A stretch of DNA of 8,117 nucleotides from Bacteroidales bacterium UBA7574 (GCA_002479035.1 DLLA01000062.1:1-8117), one strand, 5' to 3'. Counted from the first letter of the stretch, positions 1 through 6,359 are shown. Notes: a model not told the origin generated them from the letters alone. Numbers and translations are program-made.

Positions 1-164
1 GGGATTTGGGTATGGGTGTGGGCATGTTTGCAGGCGGTTCCCTTGCCGAGCACCTCGGCTATCATACTGCTTTTTGGAGCGGGGCGGCGTTCTACGCATT
101 GGGCGTCATCTTCTATTTCACGTACGTGCGCGGGTATTACGAAAGGAACAAACTGCACGACTAA
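1..164 (+). CDS. MFS transporter, C-terminal end only (partial)
   Basis: The open frame enters from the left edge (first full codon at 3) and ends at TAA 162-164, leaving 53 visible residues. They read as the last membrane helices of a major facilitator superfamily permease: a glycine-rich stretch (GMGVGMFAGGSLAEHLGY), then a hydrophobic helix (AFWSGAAFYALGVIFYFTYV) and a short basic/polar cytoplasmic tail ending RNKLHD. The pattern of a Gly-rich helix, a short loop and a final helix followed by a charged tail is usual for MFS proteins. The substrate cannot be told from this fragment. Only 33 bases separate the stop from the dihydrolipoyl dehydrogenase start on the same strand, so read-through transcription is plausible, but a functional link is not shown. 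The rest of the gene lies outside the window. Confidence 0.75.
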   Translation, partial: DLGMGVGMFAGGSLAEHLGYHTAFWSGAAFYALGVIFYFTYVRGYYERNKLHD

Positions 165-197
165 CTATTTGAATATAAACTAAATAAATACTGATAC

Positions 198-1577
198 ATG
201 AAATTCTACCTTGCAATCATCGGTGGCGGACCTGCGGGTTACACGGCTGCCGAAATCGCCTCACACGCAGGCAAAGATGTCATTTTGTTCGAGCAGGCAG
301 CCTTGGGCGGCACATGCCTCAATGTGGGCTGTATCCCGACCAAGACCTTGCTCTACAGCGCAAAGCAGTACTACAACGCTACCCATGCCACCAAATACGG
401 TGTGGCTGCCGAGGGGGTGGCATTCGACTATGCCAAGATGGCGCAACGCAAGACCAAGGTGGTGCGCAAACTCGTGGCGGGTATCAAACAGAAACTCAAC
501 AACGAGCATTGCACCGTCATCGCAGGTACGGCATCCGTAGTCAGCCGCACCGACGATAATGTCGTAATCGCTTGTGGTGAAGAGCAATACGAGGCGGAGA
601 ACCTGCTCATCTGCACGGGCTCCAACAACTTTGTGCCCCCCATCCCTGGCGTGAAAGACAACCCCGCAGTATGGGACTCCACCACAGCATTGGCATCTAC
701 CGAACTCCCCAAGTCCATGATTATTGTGGGTGGCGGTGTCATCGGTATGGAGTTCGCCACGCTCTACCACGAACTCGGCGTACCTGTCACGGTGATTGAA
801 GCCATGCCGACTATCCTGCCGAACCTCGACCAAGAGGTAGTAACGGTGCTCTTGGAGAAGTATCGCAAAGAGGGTATCAACATCCTCACTGACACCAAAG
901 TGCTTGAACTGCAGGGCAATCTCGTACTCACCTCCAATGGCGAATATGAAGCCGAACACGTGCTTATCTCTGTCGGGCGTCGTGCCAACCTGCAAGGCTT
1001 GGAGGCACTCACCGATTTGGCTCTCCATCGCGGGGCAATCGTGGTGGACGATATGATGCGCACCAACCTGCCCAACGTCTATGCCGCAGGCGATGTGACG
1101 GGCAAAATCATGTTGGCACACGTGGCTTCACGCCAGGCCGAAGTGGCTGTAGGGCGCATGCTCAAGCGGGTGCCGGTGCAGCGTATTGCCTACAATGCCA
1201 TCCCGAGTGTAGTCTATACCAACCCCGAAATCGCTTGCGTGGGCCTGACCGAAAAGGACTTGAACGAAATCCACGAGGGCGATTTTGCACCTTCCATGTC
1301 CACCGAAGAACCCTTTGTACCTTACGAGGTGCACAAGATTCCCATGACCTATTCCGGTCGTTTTGTGGCTGAGAACGAGGGCGAGAACGGGCTGTGCAAG
1401 ATGATTATCGACAAGAAGAACCACACCATCGTCGGCGTGCACATGATTGGCAACCCCTGTTCCGAGTTCGTAGCAGCCGCGTCGTTTGCCGTGCGCATGG
1501 GCTACACTGTGGACGAGTTCCGGCAAGTGGTCTTCCCGCACCCCACTGTCAGCGAAATCCTCAAAGAAGTACTTTGA
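198..1577 (+). CDS. lpdA: Dihydrolipoyl dehydrogenase (E3 / lipoamide dehydrogenase)
   Basis: This is a 459-residue FAD flavoprotein of the pyridine nucleotide disulfide oxidoreductase family. It reoxidises dihydrolipoamide on the E2 (or glycine cleavage H) protein and passes electrons to NAD+. Visible motifs are the N-terminal FAD-binding GGGPAG near residues 9-14, the redox-active disulfide GGTCLNVGCIPTK with Cys40 and Cys45, the NAD-binding GGGVIG at 178-183 followed by an acidic residue (Glu201) favouring NAD over NADP, the second FAD motif AAGDVT at 296-301, and the dimerisation domain from about 335. The C-terminal catalytic dyad is His448-Glu453 in FPHPTVSE. Classical enzymes have HAHPT here; I recall FPHPT from Bacteroides homologues, so this looks like a lineage trait. 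The length is normal for the family. No E1, E2 or lipoate ligase gene lies next to it in the window, so the complex it serves cannot be told from context. ATG 198 fits the family N-terminus. Confidence 0.95.
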   Translation: MKFYLAIIGGGPAGYTAAEIASHAGKDVILFEQAALGGTCLNVGCIPTKTLLYSAKQYYNATHATKYGVAAEGVAFDYAKMAQRKTKVVRKLVAGIKQKLNNEHCTVIAGTASVVSRTDDNVVIACGEEQYEAENLLICTGSNNFVPPIPGVKDNPAVWDSTTALASTELPKSMIIVGGGVIGMEFATLYHELGVPVTVIEAMPTILPNLDQEVVTVLLEKYRKEGINILTDTKVLELQGNLVLTSNGEYEAEHVLISVGRRANLQGLEALTDLALHRGAIVVDDMMRTNLPNVYAAGDVTGKIMLAHVASRQAEVAVGRMLKRVPVQRIAYNAIPSVVYTNPEIACVGLTEKDLNEIHEGDFAPSMSTEEPFVPYEVHKIPMTYSGRFVAENEGENGLCKMIIDKKNHTIVGVHMIGNPCSEFVAAASFAVRMGYTVDEFRQVVFPHPTVSEILKEVL

Positions 1578-1607
1578 TGTACGATTTGACAATGTACGAT
1601 GTACGAT
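1578..1607 (+). repeat. Three TGTACGAT repeats directly after the lpdA stop
   Basis: TGTACGAT occurs at 1578-1585, 1593-1600 and 1600-1607, the last two sharing one base. The first copy begins at the base after the lpdA TGA. They are inverted relative to the ATCGTA copies at 1667-1735. Short tandem-like spacers of this type are, from memory, common between genes in Bacteroides and Prevotella genomes; their function is not established. Confidence 0.8.
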
Positions 1608-1665
1608 TGATTTGGAGATATATGGAAATTTGGTCATTTGCGAAGCCTGCCTATTCGATAAAGTA

Positions 1666-1735
1666 AATCGTACATTCGCCCGCAAGGGAAAAATCGTACA
1701 TAAATAATAAAATCGTAAATTCGTAAATCGTAAAT
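1666..1735 (+). repeat. Inverted ATCGTA repeats running into the proX start codon
   Basis: ATCGTACA occurs at 1667-1674 and 1693-1700, then AATCGTAAAT at 1711-1720, ATTCGTAAAT at 1719-1728 and AATCGTAAAT at 1726-1735. The last copy ends immediately before the proX ATG at 1736. Two 10-base arms pair perfectly with the lpdA-side repeats: 1591-1600 with 1667-1676, and 1578-1587 with 1691-1700. These are nested, so one long imperfect stem around a loop of about 66 bases is possible. The proX leader is therefore made of repeat, with no Shine-Dalgarno sequence, which is normal in this phylum. Confidence 0.75.
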
Positions 1736-2275
1736 ATGGACGTTTCCATTGAATATCCGCGTCAGGAATTGGTGCTTGCCTGGTTGGACAGGCACCATAT
1801 TCCTTACACGTGCTACAACCACCCCGAGGGCAAGACCATCGAGGAGGCGAAGCGTTGGTGGCACGATGACGGCAGTGTGCATTGCAAGAACATCTTCATG
1901 CGCAACCACAAGGGCAACCGGCACTACCTCATCTGCTTCCATTGCGACCACGACTTGGCTATCCACGACCTTGAGCAGCGTCTCAAAGCCTCCTTGCAAG
2001 CCGCGGGACAGCCTGCCCCCGGCAAGTTGTCGTTTGCCAGTCCCGAACGTATGATGCGCTACTTGGGCTTGGAACCCGGCAGCGTCAGTCCCTTCGGACT
2101 CATCAATGACACCGAGCACCATGTCATTCTCTTCTTGGACAAGAACCTCTTGCAGGCAGACAGCCTCAGTTTCCACCCCAACGACTGCCGCGGCACGGTA
2201 GTCATCTCCCGTCCTGCCTTCGAGCAGTACCTACAATGTGTCGGCAACCGCGTCGAGTGGATTGACCTCTACTAA
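1736..2275 (+). CDS. proX: Prolyl-tRNA editing protein, ProX/YbaK-type aminoacyl-tRNA deacylase
   Basis: This is a 179-residue cytoplasmic protein of the YbaK/ProXp family, free-standing editing domains that hydrolyse mischarged tRNA, chiefly Ala-tRNA(Pro) for the ProX branch. Family hallmarks are the CKN around Lys51 followed by RNHKGNRHYL at 56-65, the VSPFGLINDTE block at 117-127, the VILFLDKNL strand at 130-138 and SFHPND at 145-150. Length matches single-domain members. Bacteroidetes prolyl-tRNA synthetases are, as I recall, of the eukaryote/archaea-like type without the inserted editing domain, so a separate deacylase makes sense; that is established knowledge plus inference, not seen here. 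The ATG abuts an AT-rich repeat array. The next gene begins 10 bases after the stop, suggesting co-transcription. Which mischarged tRNA it edits is the least certain point. Confidence 0.9.
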   Translation: MDVSIEYPRQELVLAWLDRHHIPYTCYNHPEGKTIEEAKRWWHDDGSVHCKNIFMRNHKGNRHYLICFHCDHDLAIHDLEQRLKASLQAAGQPAPGKLSFASPERMMRYLGLEPGSVSPFGLINDTEHHVILFLDKNLLQADSLSFHPNDCRGTVVISRPAFEQYLQCVGNRVEWIDLY

Positions 2276-2285
2276 CACCACCATC

Positions 2286-2834
2286 ATGGCCCCGCAAGAC
2301 AACGCGCTATACGGCAGACTGAATCGTCGAATCCACATGGATGACATTCAGGCATTGCTCCACAACCATGCCGCAGACGAACTCCTGCCCGTATTGGTGT
2401 CATTGCTGCAAACGGATAACAAGCGTGTTGCAGACAATGCAGCGTGGATAATGACGCATTTCTCGGACTCGGTATTGGTGCAAAACAGGATAGCATTACT
2501 GTCCCTGAAACCCTTATGCATGCAAACCGCCGACACCACCTTGCGGCGTTTGCTGATGACGCTTTTCGAGCGGATATATACGCCGCAGGCCCCATTGGAT
2601 ATCGCCTTTCTCAACCATTGTTTGGACGGCATTGGCAATCCCTCTGTCCCTGTAGGCACCCGTGCATTGTATATGAAACTGGCATGGCAGCAATGTCAGT
2701 TGCATACGGACTTACAAGCCGAAATGCTTGCTCTTCTCCATTTTATGGACAGGGAAACCGACCTTTCCCCTGCCGTTGCCTGCGTCCGCAATCATATATT
2801 GAAGTCCACATCACGCAGTAAAATTAATGGTTAA
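2286..2834 (+). CDS. Hypothetical HEAT-like helical protein, 182 aa
   Basis: I do not recognise a named function. The protein is soluble, without signal peptide or membrane segment, and reads as consecutive amphipathic helices. A segment such as ELLPVLVSLLQTDNKRVADN at about residues 32-51, followed by an AAWIMTHF helix, resembles a HEAT/ARM repeat, with further Leu-rich helices to about 170. I chose ATG 2286, 10 bases after the proX stop, over the longer frame from 2238, which would overlap the proX end by 38 bases and add a low-complexity Ser/Thr-rich leader. An internal ATG at 2337 (MDDIQALL) is also possible. The last codons and stop (Lys-Ile-Asn-Gly-TAA) lie in an AT-rich stretch containing TAATGGTTAAT, also found (reverse-complemented) at the coaD end, so the tail may be repeat-derived. 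Tight spacing to proX and to the nuclease gene 33 bases downstream suggests a shared transcript. Confidence 0.65.
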   Translation: MAPQDNALYGRLNRRIHMDDIQALLHNHAADELLPVLVSLLQTDNKRVADNAAWIMTHFSDSVLVQNRIALLSLKPLCMQTADTTLRRLLMTLFERIYTPQAPLDIAFLNHCLDGIGNPSVPVGTRALYMKLAWQQCQLHTDLQAEMLALLHFMDRETDLSPAVACVRNHILKSTSRSKING

Positions 2835-2867
2835 TTACACGATAATTATATGTTTATTTAATTGATT

Positions 2868-3656
2868 ATGAAACGTTTTATATCTATATTTGTCTTCTTG
2901 ACGGCATTGTTGAGTGCCGCTCCAACCGCCCTCGCATGGGGGCCCAAAGGTCACCGTATCGTAGCACAACTGGCTTACGACAACCTCACCTGCCGCGCCC
3001 GCAAACAGGTGGATGCCATCCTCGGCAAACAGGGTATGATTTACCTCTCCACGTGGCCCGACGAAATCAAGAGCGACACCATCTATCCCACCTCTTTCGT
3101 CTGGCATTTCCAGGACCTCAACCCCGATATGACGGACTCTGCCCTTGTGGCTGCCCTCACTACCGACTACCCCAAGGTGGGCGGCGAGCAGTTCCGCGCC
3201 ATGGACAGCATATACACCGTCTTGCAGCGCGACAAGCACAACCACGATGCGCTCGTCTTCTACATCCACCTCTCGGGCGACCGTTTCTGCCCCATGCACC
3301 TCGGGCATATCGATGACCTCGGCGGCAACCGCGTCAAGATGCGCTGGTTCGGGCAGAACACCAACCTCCATGCCGTATGGGACAGCAAACTCATTGAGTA
3401 CAAAGGCTTTTCCTACACCGAGTATGCCGCTTATCTCCACGACATCTACGACCGTCGTCTGAAAGAGGTCAAGGCGATGTCCGACGAGCAGATGCTCATC
3501 TACACCTACCATCTCACCGACCAAGTCTATGATTATCAGACCACTTGGGACGGCAATGCCTACCACTACGCCTATCGTTGGATGGAGCCAATGGAGTGGC
3601 AACTCTACATGGCTGGCATACGTCTCGCCCAACGACTGAATAGCCTTTATCGTTGA
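2868..3656 (+). CDS. Secreted S1/P1-type zinc-dependent nuclease
   Basis: This 262-residue precursor is of the S1-P1 nuclease/phospholipase C fold, which cleaves single-stranded nucleic acid using a tri-zinc cluster. The signal peptide spans residues 1-23 (basic MKR, hydrophobic core, ALA cleavage site), so the mature protein starts at Trp24, whose new N-terminus is itself a zinc ligand in this family. All nine expected ligand positions can be proposed: Trp24, His29 (WGPKGH), Asp65 (TWPDE), His80 (WHF), His134, Asp138 and His144 (HLSGDRFCPMH), and His168 and Asp172 (LHAVWD). Spacings in the last two groups match P1 nuclease as I know it. The protein is probably periplasmic or exported and may scavenge nucleotides or phosphate. 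I start at ATG 2868; a TTG two codons upstream (2862) keeps frame but only adds two residues. The gap from the HEAT-like gene is 33 bases. An antisense open frame covers almost the whole gene but is judged a composition artefact. Confidence 0.9.
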   Translation: MKRFISIFVFLTALLSAAPTALAWGPKGHRIVAQLAYDNLTCRARKQVDAILGKQGMIYLSTWPDEIKSDTIYPTSFVWHFQDLNPDMTDSALVAALTTDYPKVGGEQFRAMDSIYTVLQRDKHNHDALVFYIHLSGDRFCPMHLGHIDDLGGNRVKMRWFGQNTNLHAVWDSKLIEYKGFSYTEYAAYLHDIYDRRLKEVKAMSDEQMLIYTYHLTDQVYDYQTTWDGNAYHYAYRWMEPMEWQLYMAGIRLAQRLNSLYR

Positions 3657-3659
3657 TTG

Positions 3660-3719
3660 CCCTTACGATATTACAATCTGACAACGTAAGGGGGGAATGA
3701 CACCATTGATAGATTGTGA
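3660..3719 (+). other. Hairpin / possible pseudoknot after the nuclease gene
   Basis: An 8-base perfect inverted repeat, CCCTTACG (3660-3667) with CGTAAGGG (3685-3692), begins three bases after the nuclease stop, with a 17-base loop. A second perfect 7-base pair, ACAATCT (3673-3679) in that loop with AGATTGT (3711-3717) outside it, would make an H-type pseudoknot; G-U and A-U pairs at 3671-3672/3718-3719 and a G-U at 3680/3710 could lengthen it to 10. No T-run follows, so it is not a standard rho-independent terminator. It could still end transcription or stabilise the 3' end between these convergent genes. The rest of the 186-base spacer to 3842 shows no gene or other structure I can support. 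Confidence 0.4.
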
Positions 3720-3842
3720 AGAAATATGACAGCAGAGACAGTATGCCCTGCGATAGACCCGCGACAAAGACGCGAAGTACAAATGGAGAATTGAAAGACT
3801 TGCGTAAGCCCAAGCCCTCCCATGTAGATTTACAGGTGTTTG

Positions 3843-5414
3843 TTACTTTGTTATGATGCTGCTATTGTCTTTCTTCACCTCTTCTATGGCACGCTGTAGT
3901 TCAGGGTCGAAGCGGAGCATATAAGCATAGTTGCCACGCTGATAGTAGTAGCGTTTCACTATCTCCGAACCCAATAGTTCCTCCACCTCTTGGCGGTTGC
4001 GCTGTATAGCCGCGTGGTAGTCAACGGTTAGGCGTGGCTGCCATGCACGCAAGTCAGCGAGTAGGGTAGAGTCAAGGTCCTCATTCTCTGCCATCTTCAC
4101 CAACTCACGGAAATAGCGTCCTGTCTCCGTCTCATACGTAAACTTTTTCTCGTCCAAGAAGCGACAGAAGTCCTCTATATCCTCATCTGTAAGGGTGAAC
4201 TCCGTAGCAGGAGCAATCGCCTCATGCGTATTGCGATAGCGGGTGGCATAGTCGAAGAACATATTCTGCCTATAGAGCGAATAACATACGTCCACTTTCT
4301 GTGAGTCTGTCAGTACAATATCGGGCAGGATACCTCCCGCCGTATCTTTCTTCAGTTCATTACCCCGTTGACGCTCGGCATAGTCTATCGCCTGAATACA
4401 ACGCCCCGAAGGCAGATAATACTTGGAGGTAGTTACCTTCAAGTGTCCGCCATACGCGATGGGACGGATATTCTGCACCAGCCCTTTGCCGAAAGTACGT
4501 TGTCCCAACAGGGTGGCACGCTTTAGGTCTTGCAGACCGCCCGCCACAATCTCGGCAGACGATGCCGACTGCTCGTCCACCAATACGGCAATGGGCATAT
4601 TGGGGTAGATAGGCGGTGTCTGTGTCTTATAGGAGCGGCAGTTCTGCTCCACCTTGCCACGTGTGGAGACCACCTCCGTACCACGCGGTACGAAATAACT
4701 GACCATCTGTATCGCTTCGTCAATCACGCCTCCGCCGTTACTGCGCAAGTCTATCACCAGCCGACGGATACCTTGGTGCTGCACCATGCTGTCAAGTGCC
4801 ATCAGGAACTCCTGTGCCGAGTTGGTGGTGAACTCCGTGAAGGCAATATAGCCTATCGAGTCTTCCATGACAGCGGCATAGCCCACAGTAGGCATGTGAA
4901 TGTCACGACGAGTAACCTCACGTGTCAGCAACTCGCCATTGCGCTCTACCGTAATAGACAATGTAGTACCTGCTTTGCCACGTAGTTTCTCTGATACCTG
5001 TTGGGTATTCTTACGAGTACAATCCATACCATCCACAGTAACGAACCTGTCCCCAGCCCGCAGACCTGCCTGTTGCGCAGGGTTGCCCTCATAAGGCTCG
5101 CTCACATACACAGCCGTATCGCGCTGCATAATCATGGCTCCTATACCGCCGTACTTGCCGGTGGTCATCATACGCAGACTCTCGTCCTCGCGCTCGGGTA
5201 TATAGACCGTGTACGGGTCCACACGACGCAGCATCTGATTGATACTCACCTCAATGAGGTCGTCATAGTTGAGGGTGTCCACGTAGTTCATATCCAACTG
5301 ACGCATCACATCGGTGTAGATGGTCAGGTTCTTGTCTATGCGTGTAGTCTTGGTCTCGGCGAATGCGGATAGTCCGCAAACGACAGACATACAAAGAATT
5401 AGCAACCTCTTCAT
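3843..5414 (-). CDS. S41 C-terminal processing peptidase (CtpA/Prc type)
   Basis: This is a 523-residue periplasmic serine protease of the tail-specific/CtpA family, which trims or degrades envelope proteins from their C-termini. The order is a type I signal peptide at 1-19 (MKRLL, hydrophobic core, AFA cleavage), an N-terminal helical region, a PDZ domain at about 80-165 (GLRAGDRFVTVDG at 117-129) and the S41 core at about 185-370. The catalytic set is visible: Ser285 (SASSAEI at 283-289), Lys310 (GQRTFGKG) and Gln314. The 25- and 29-residue spacings from Ser match those known for Prc and D1 processing protease. A region of about 150 residues follows the core, rich in charged helices, ending near YYYQRGNYAYMLRFDPEL; its role is unknown, but lengths like this are, from memory, usual in Bacteroidales. 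The gene starts 15 bases after the coaD stop. Coupling of ctp with coaD is, as I recall, a familiar arrangement in Bacteroides. Substrates cannot be inferred. Confidence 0.93.
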   Translation of the reverse strand: MKRLLILCMSVVCGLSAFAETKTTRIDKNLTIYTDVMRQLDMNYVDTLNYDDLIEVSINQMLRRVDPYTVYIPEREDESLRMMTTGKYGGIGAMIMQRDTAVYVSEPYEGNPAQQAGLRAGDRFVTVDGMDCTRKNTQQVSEKLRGKAGTTLSITVERNGELLTREVTRRDIHMPTVGYAAVMEDSIGYIAFTEFTTNSAQEFLMALDSMVQHQGIRRLVIDLRSNGGGVIDEAIQMVSYFVPRGTEVVSTRGKVEQNCRSYKTQTPPIYPNMPIAVLVDEQSASSAEIVAGGLQDLKRATLLGQRTFGKGLVQNIRPIAYGGHLKVTTSKYYLPSGRCIQAIDYAERQRGNELKKDTAGGILPDIVLTDSQKVDVCYSLYRQNMFFDYATRYRNTHEAIAPATEFTLTDEDIEDFCRFLDEKKFTYETETGRYFRELVKMAENEDLDSTLLADLRAWQPRLTVDYHAAIQRNRQEVEELLGSEIVKRYYYQRGNYAYMLRFDPELQRAIEEVKKDNSSIITK

Positions 5415-5415
5415 G

Positions 5416-5441
5416 TTAACTATTAACCATTACTTATTACT
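5416..5441 (-). repeat. 26-base repeat copy A, spanning the coaD 3' end
   Basis: On the plus strand this reads TTAACTATTAA, then CC, then ATTACTTATTACT. It matches copy B (5903-5928) at 24 of 26 bases, differing only at the two middle bases (CC versus TT). On the coding strand it contains the last three codons of coaD (AGT AAT AAG), the TAA stop and most of the 15-base gap to the S41 peptidase start. It includes ATTAACCATTA, whose reverse complement TAATGGTTAAT recurs at 2825-2835 over the stop of the HEAT-like gene. Confidence 0.85.
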
Positions 5442-5894
5442 GACCTTCTTCTTTTTTGCAGGCAAGAAGGAAGAAATATCTTTGTTGTACGAATACAGGT
5501 CGCGTACCAATGTGGACGATATATGTGCATACTCAGGACGCGTGTACAGGAGTACGGTCTCTATGCCGCCGAGTTGCTTGTTCGCCTCTGCCATATTGCG
5601 CTCATATTCAAAGTCCTCCACGCAGCGCACGCCACGAATGATACAGTGTGCATCATGTTGTGCGGCGAAGTCCACGGTCAGACAATCATATATCTCCACG
5701 CTCACACGCGGTTCGTCGGCAAAGATGCGCTGTATGGCATCCAACCGTTCCCGAATAGGGAATGTCTCTTTCTTGGTACTGTTGCGACCTATGCCGATTA
5801 CTATCTCATCGAATATGGTCAGTCCGCGCATGACGATGTCGTAGTGACCAATGGTAAAGGGGTCAAAACTCCCCGGGAAAATGGCTCGTTTCAT
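5430..5894 (-). CDS. coaD: Pantetheine-phosphate adenylyltransferase
   Basis: CoaD joins 4'-phosphopantetheine with ATP to give dephospho-CoA and pyrophosphate, the penultimate step of coenzyme A synthesis, in the cytoplasm. The 154-residue protein shows the nucleotidyltransferase signature directly: [12 protein letters not shown] at 6-17 with the T-x-G-H motif at 14-17, the IIRGVR block at 85-90 that binds phosphates, and ISSTLVR at 125-131, the family's second signature. Length is near the family norm of about 160. After a usual-looking end (DISSFLP), the chain has a lysine-rich tail (AKKKK) and then VSNK, whose last three codons and stop lie inside repeat copy A. The gene sits 22 bases after the IMPACT-family gene and 15 bases before the S41 peptidase, on one presumed transcript. 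ATG 5894 gives the canonical N-terminus. Confidence 0.96.
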   Translation of the reverse strand: MKRAIFPGSFDPFTIGHYDIVMRGLTIFDEIVIGIGRNSTKKETFPIRERLDAIQRIFADEPRVSVEIYDCLTVDFAAQHDAHCIIRGVRCVEDFEYERNMAEANKQLGGIETVLLYTRPEYAHISSTLVRDLYSYNKDISSFLPAKKKKVSNK

Positions 5895-5902
5895 ATCAAA
5901 GA

Positions 5903-5928
5903 TTAACTATTAATTATTACTTATTACT
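5903..5928 (-). repeat. 26-base repeat copy B, spanning the IMPACT gene 3' end
   Basis: On the plus strand this reads TTAACTATTAA, then TT, then ATTACTTATTACT, a 24/26 match to copy A at 5416-5441, 487 bases away in the same orientation. On the coding strand it carries the last three codons of the IMPACT-family gene (Ser-Asn-Lys), its TAA stop and most of the 22-base gap before coaD. Both neighbouring proteins therefore end in the same residues encoded by the same DNA. Confidence 0.85.
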
Positions 5929-6327
5929 TGGAAAGCGCAGTTCTGCGCTGTCCAACGCACTCTTACTTGCCTCACGGTATGCCACCATCAGTCCGCCTGT
6001 GCCCAGCAGCGTCCCGCCGAAGTAGCGCACCACCACCACCAATACATAGTCCAATCCTCTGGCATCTATACTCCGCAGAATAGGTGCACCCGCTGTGCCA
6101 TGCGGCTCCCCGTCATCTTTGGTTCGCCACAGATTGTCGCCCAACCGGTAGGCATAGCACACATGCCGTGCATCGTGGTACTTCTTCTTGTACCATGCTA
6201 TGCGTTGCTTTGCCTGCTCCTCATCGGCAATGGGTTCGGCAAAGGCGAGGAACTTGCTGCCACGGTCCTTGTATATCCCCGTGCTCAAGGCGGCTATGGT
6301 AGGTTTATGTGACGTGTCATTTGCCAT
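5917..6327 (-). CDS. IMPACT/YigZ family protein, single domain (C-terminal domain absent)
   Basis: This is a 136-residue cytoplasmic protein of the UPF0029/IMPACT N-terminal domain family (YigZ in E. coli), an RNase PH-like/ribosomal S5-like fold linked in eukaryotes to Gcn2 control; the bacterial role is poorly defined. Diagnostic blocks are intact: DARHVCYAYRLG at 52-63, DDGEPHGTAGAPIL at 71-84 and VVVVRYFGGTLLGTGGL at 97-113. Full-length bacterial YigZ is about 200 residues with a second DUF1949 domain. Here the chain stops about 20 residues after the GTGGL block (from 114 on: MVAYREASKSALDSAELRF, then PSNK), and the last three residues plus stop come from repeat copy B. Only 22 bases separate the stop from coaD, so the missing domain is not nearby in another frame. 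It may be a naturally short form or a 3' truncation. It starts 32 bases after PorD, in the same orientation. Confidence 0.88.
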   Translation of the reverse strand: MANDTSHKPTIAALSTGIYKDRGSKFLAFAEPIADEEQAKQRIAWYKKKYHDARHVCYAYRLGDNLWRTKDDGEPHGTAGAPILRSIDARGLDYVLVVVVRYFGGTLLGTGGLMVAYREASKSALDSAELRFPSNK

Positions 6328-6359
6328 GGTTGCAGACGGTTGGTACCACCATAAAAGGT

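Noticed and set aside
261..1121. 286-codon open frame on the minus strand inside lpdA
   Set aside because: It lies wholly antisense to a strongly supported gene, its product (many His, Cys and Val runs) resembles no family, and it is explained by codon bias on the true strand.
1578..1735. CRISPR-like array
   Set aside because: Units are only 8-10 bases, in both orientations, unevenly spaced and without unique spacers of regular length or cas genes.
1634..2176. Minus-strand open frame over the TACGAT repeats and proX
   Set aside because: Its C-terminal part is simply translated repeat (IYD-like units) and the rest is antisense to proX.
2238..2285. Earlier start for the HEAT-like gene, overlapping proX
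   Set aside because: The extra residues are low-complexity and lie over conserved proX codons; ATG 2286 gives clean spacing.
2849..2856. TATGTTTA as a Bacteroidetes -7 promoter element (TAnnTTTG)
   Set aside because: It is only about 11 bases before the nuclease ATG, with no convincing -33 TTG, so it would leave almost no leader.
2835..3632. 265-codon minus-strand open frame covering nearly all of the nuclease gene
   Set aside because: The plus frame has a signal peptide and all nine zinc ligands; the antisense product is low-complexity Val/Gly/Glu-rich and has no recognisable domain.
3758..3774. CGCG-acaaaga-CGCG hairpin in the convergent spacer
   Set aside because: A four-base stem with no T-run is too weak to call a terminator.
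5001..5372. 123-codon plus-strand open frame inside the S41 peptidase gene
   Set aside because: It is antisense to the PDZ and N-terminal region of a well-supported gene, with no recognisable motif of its own.
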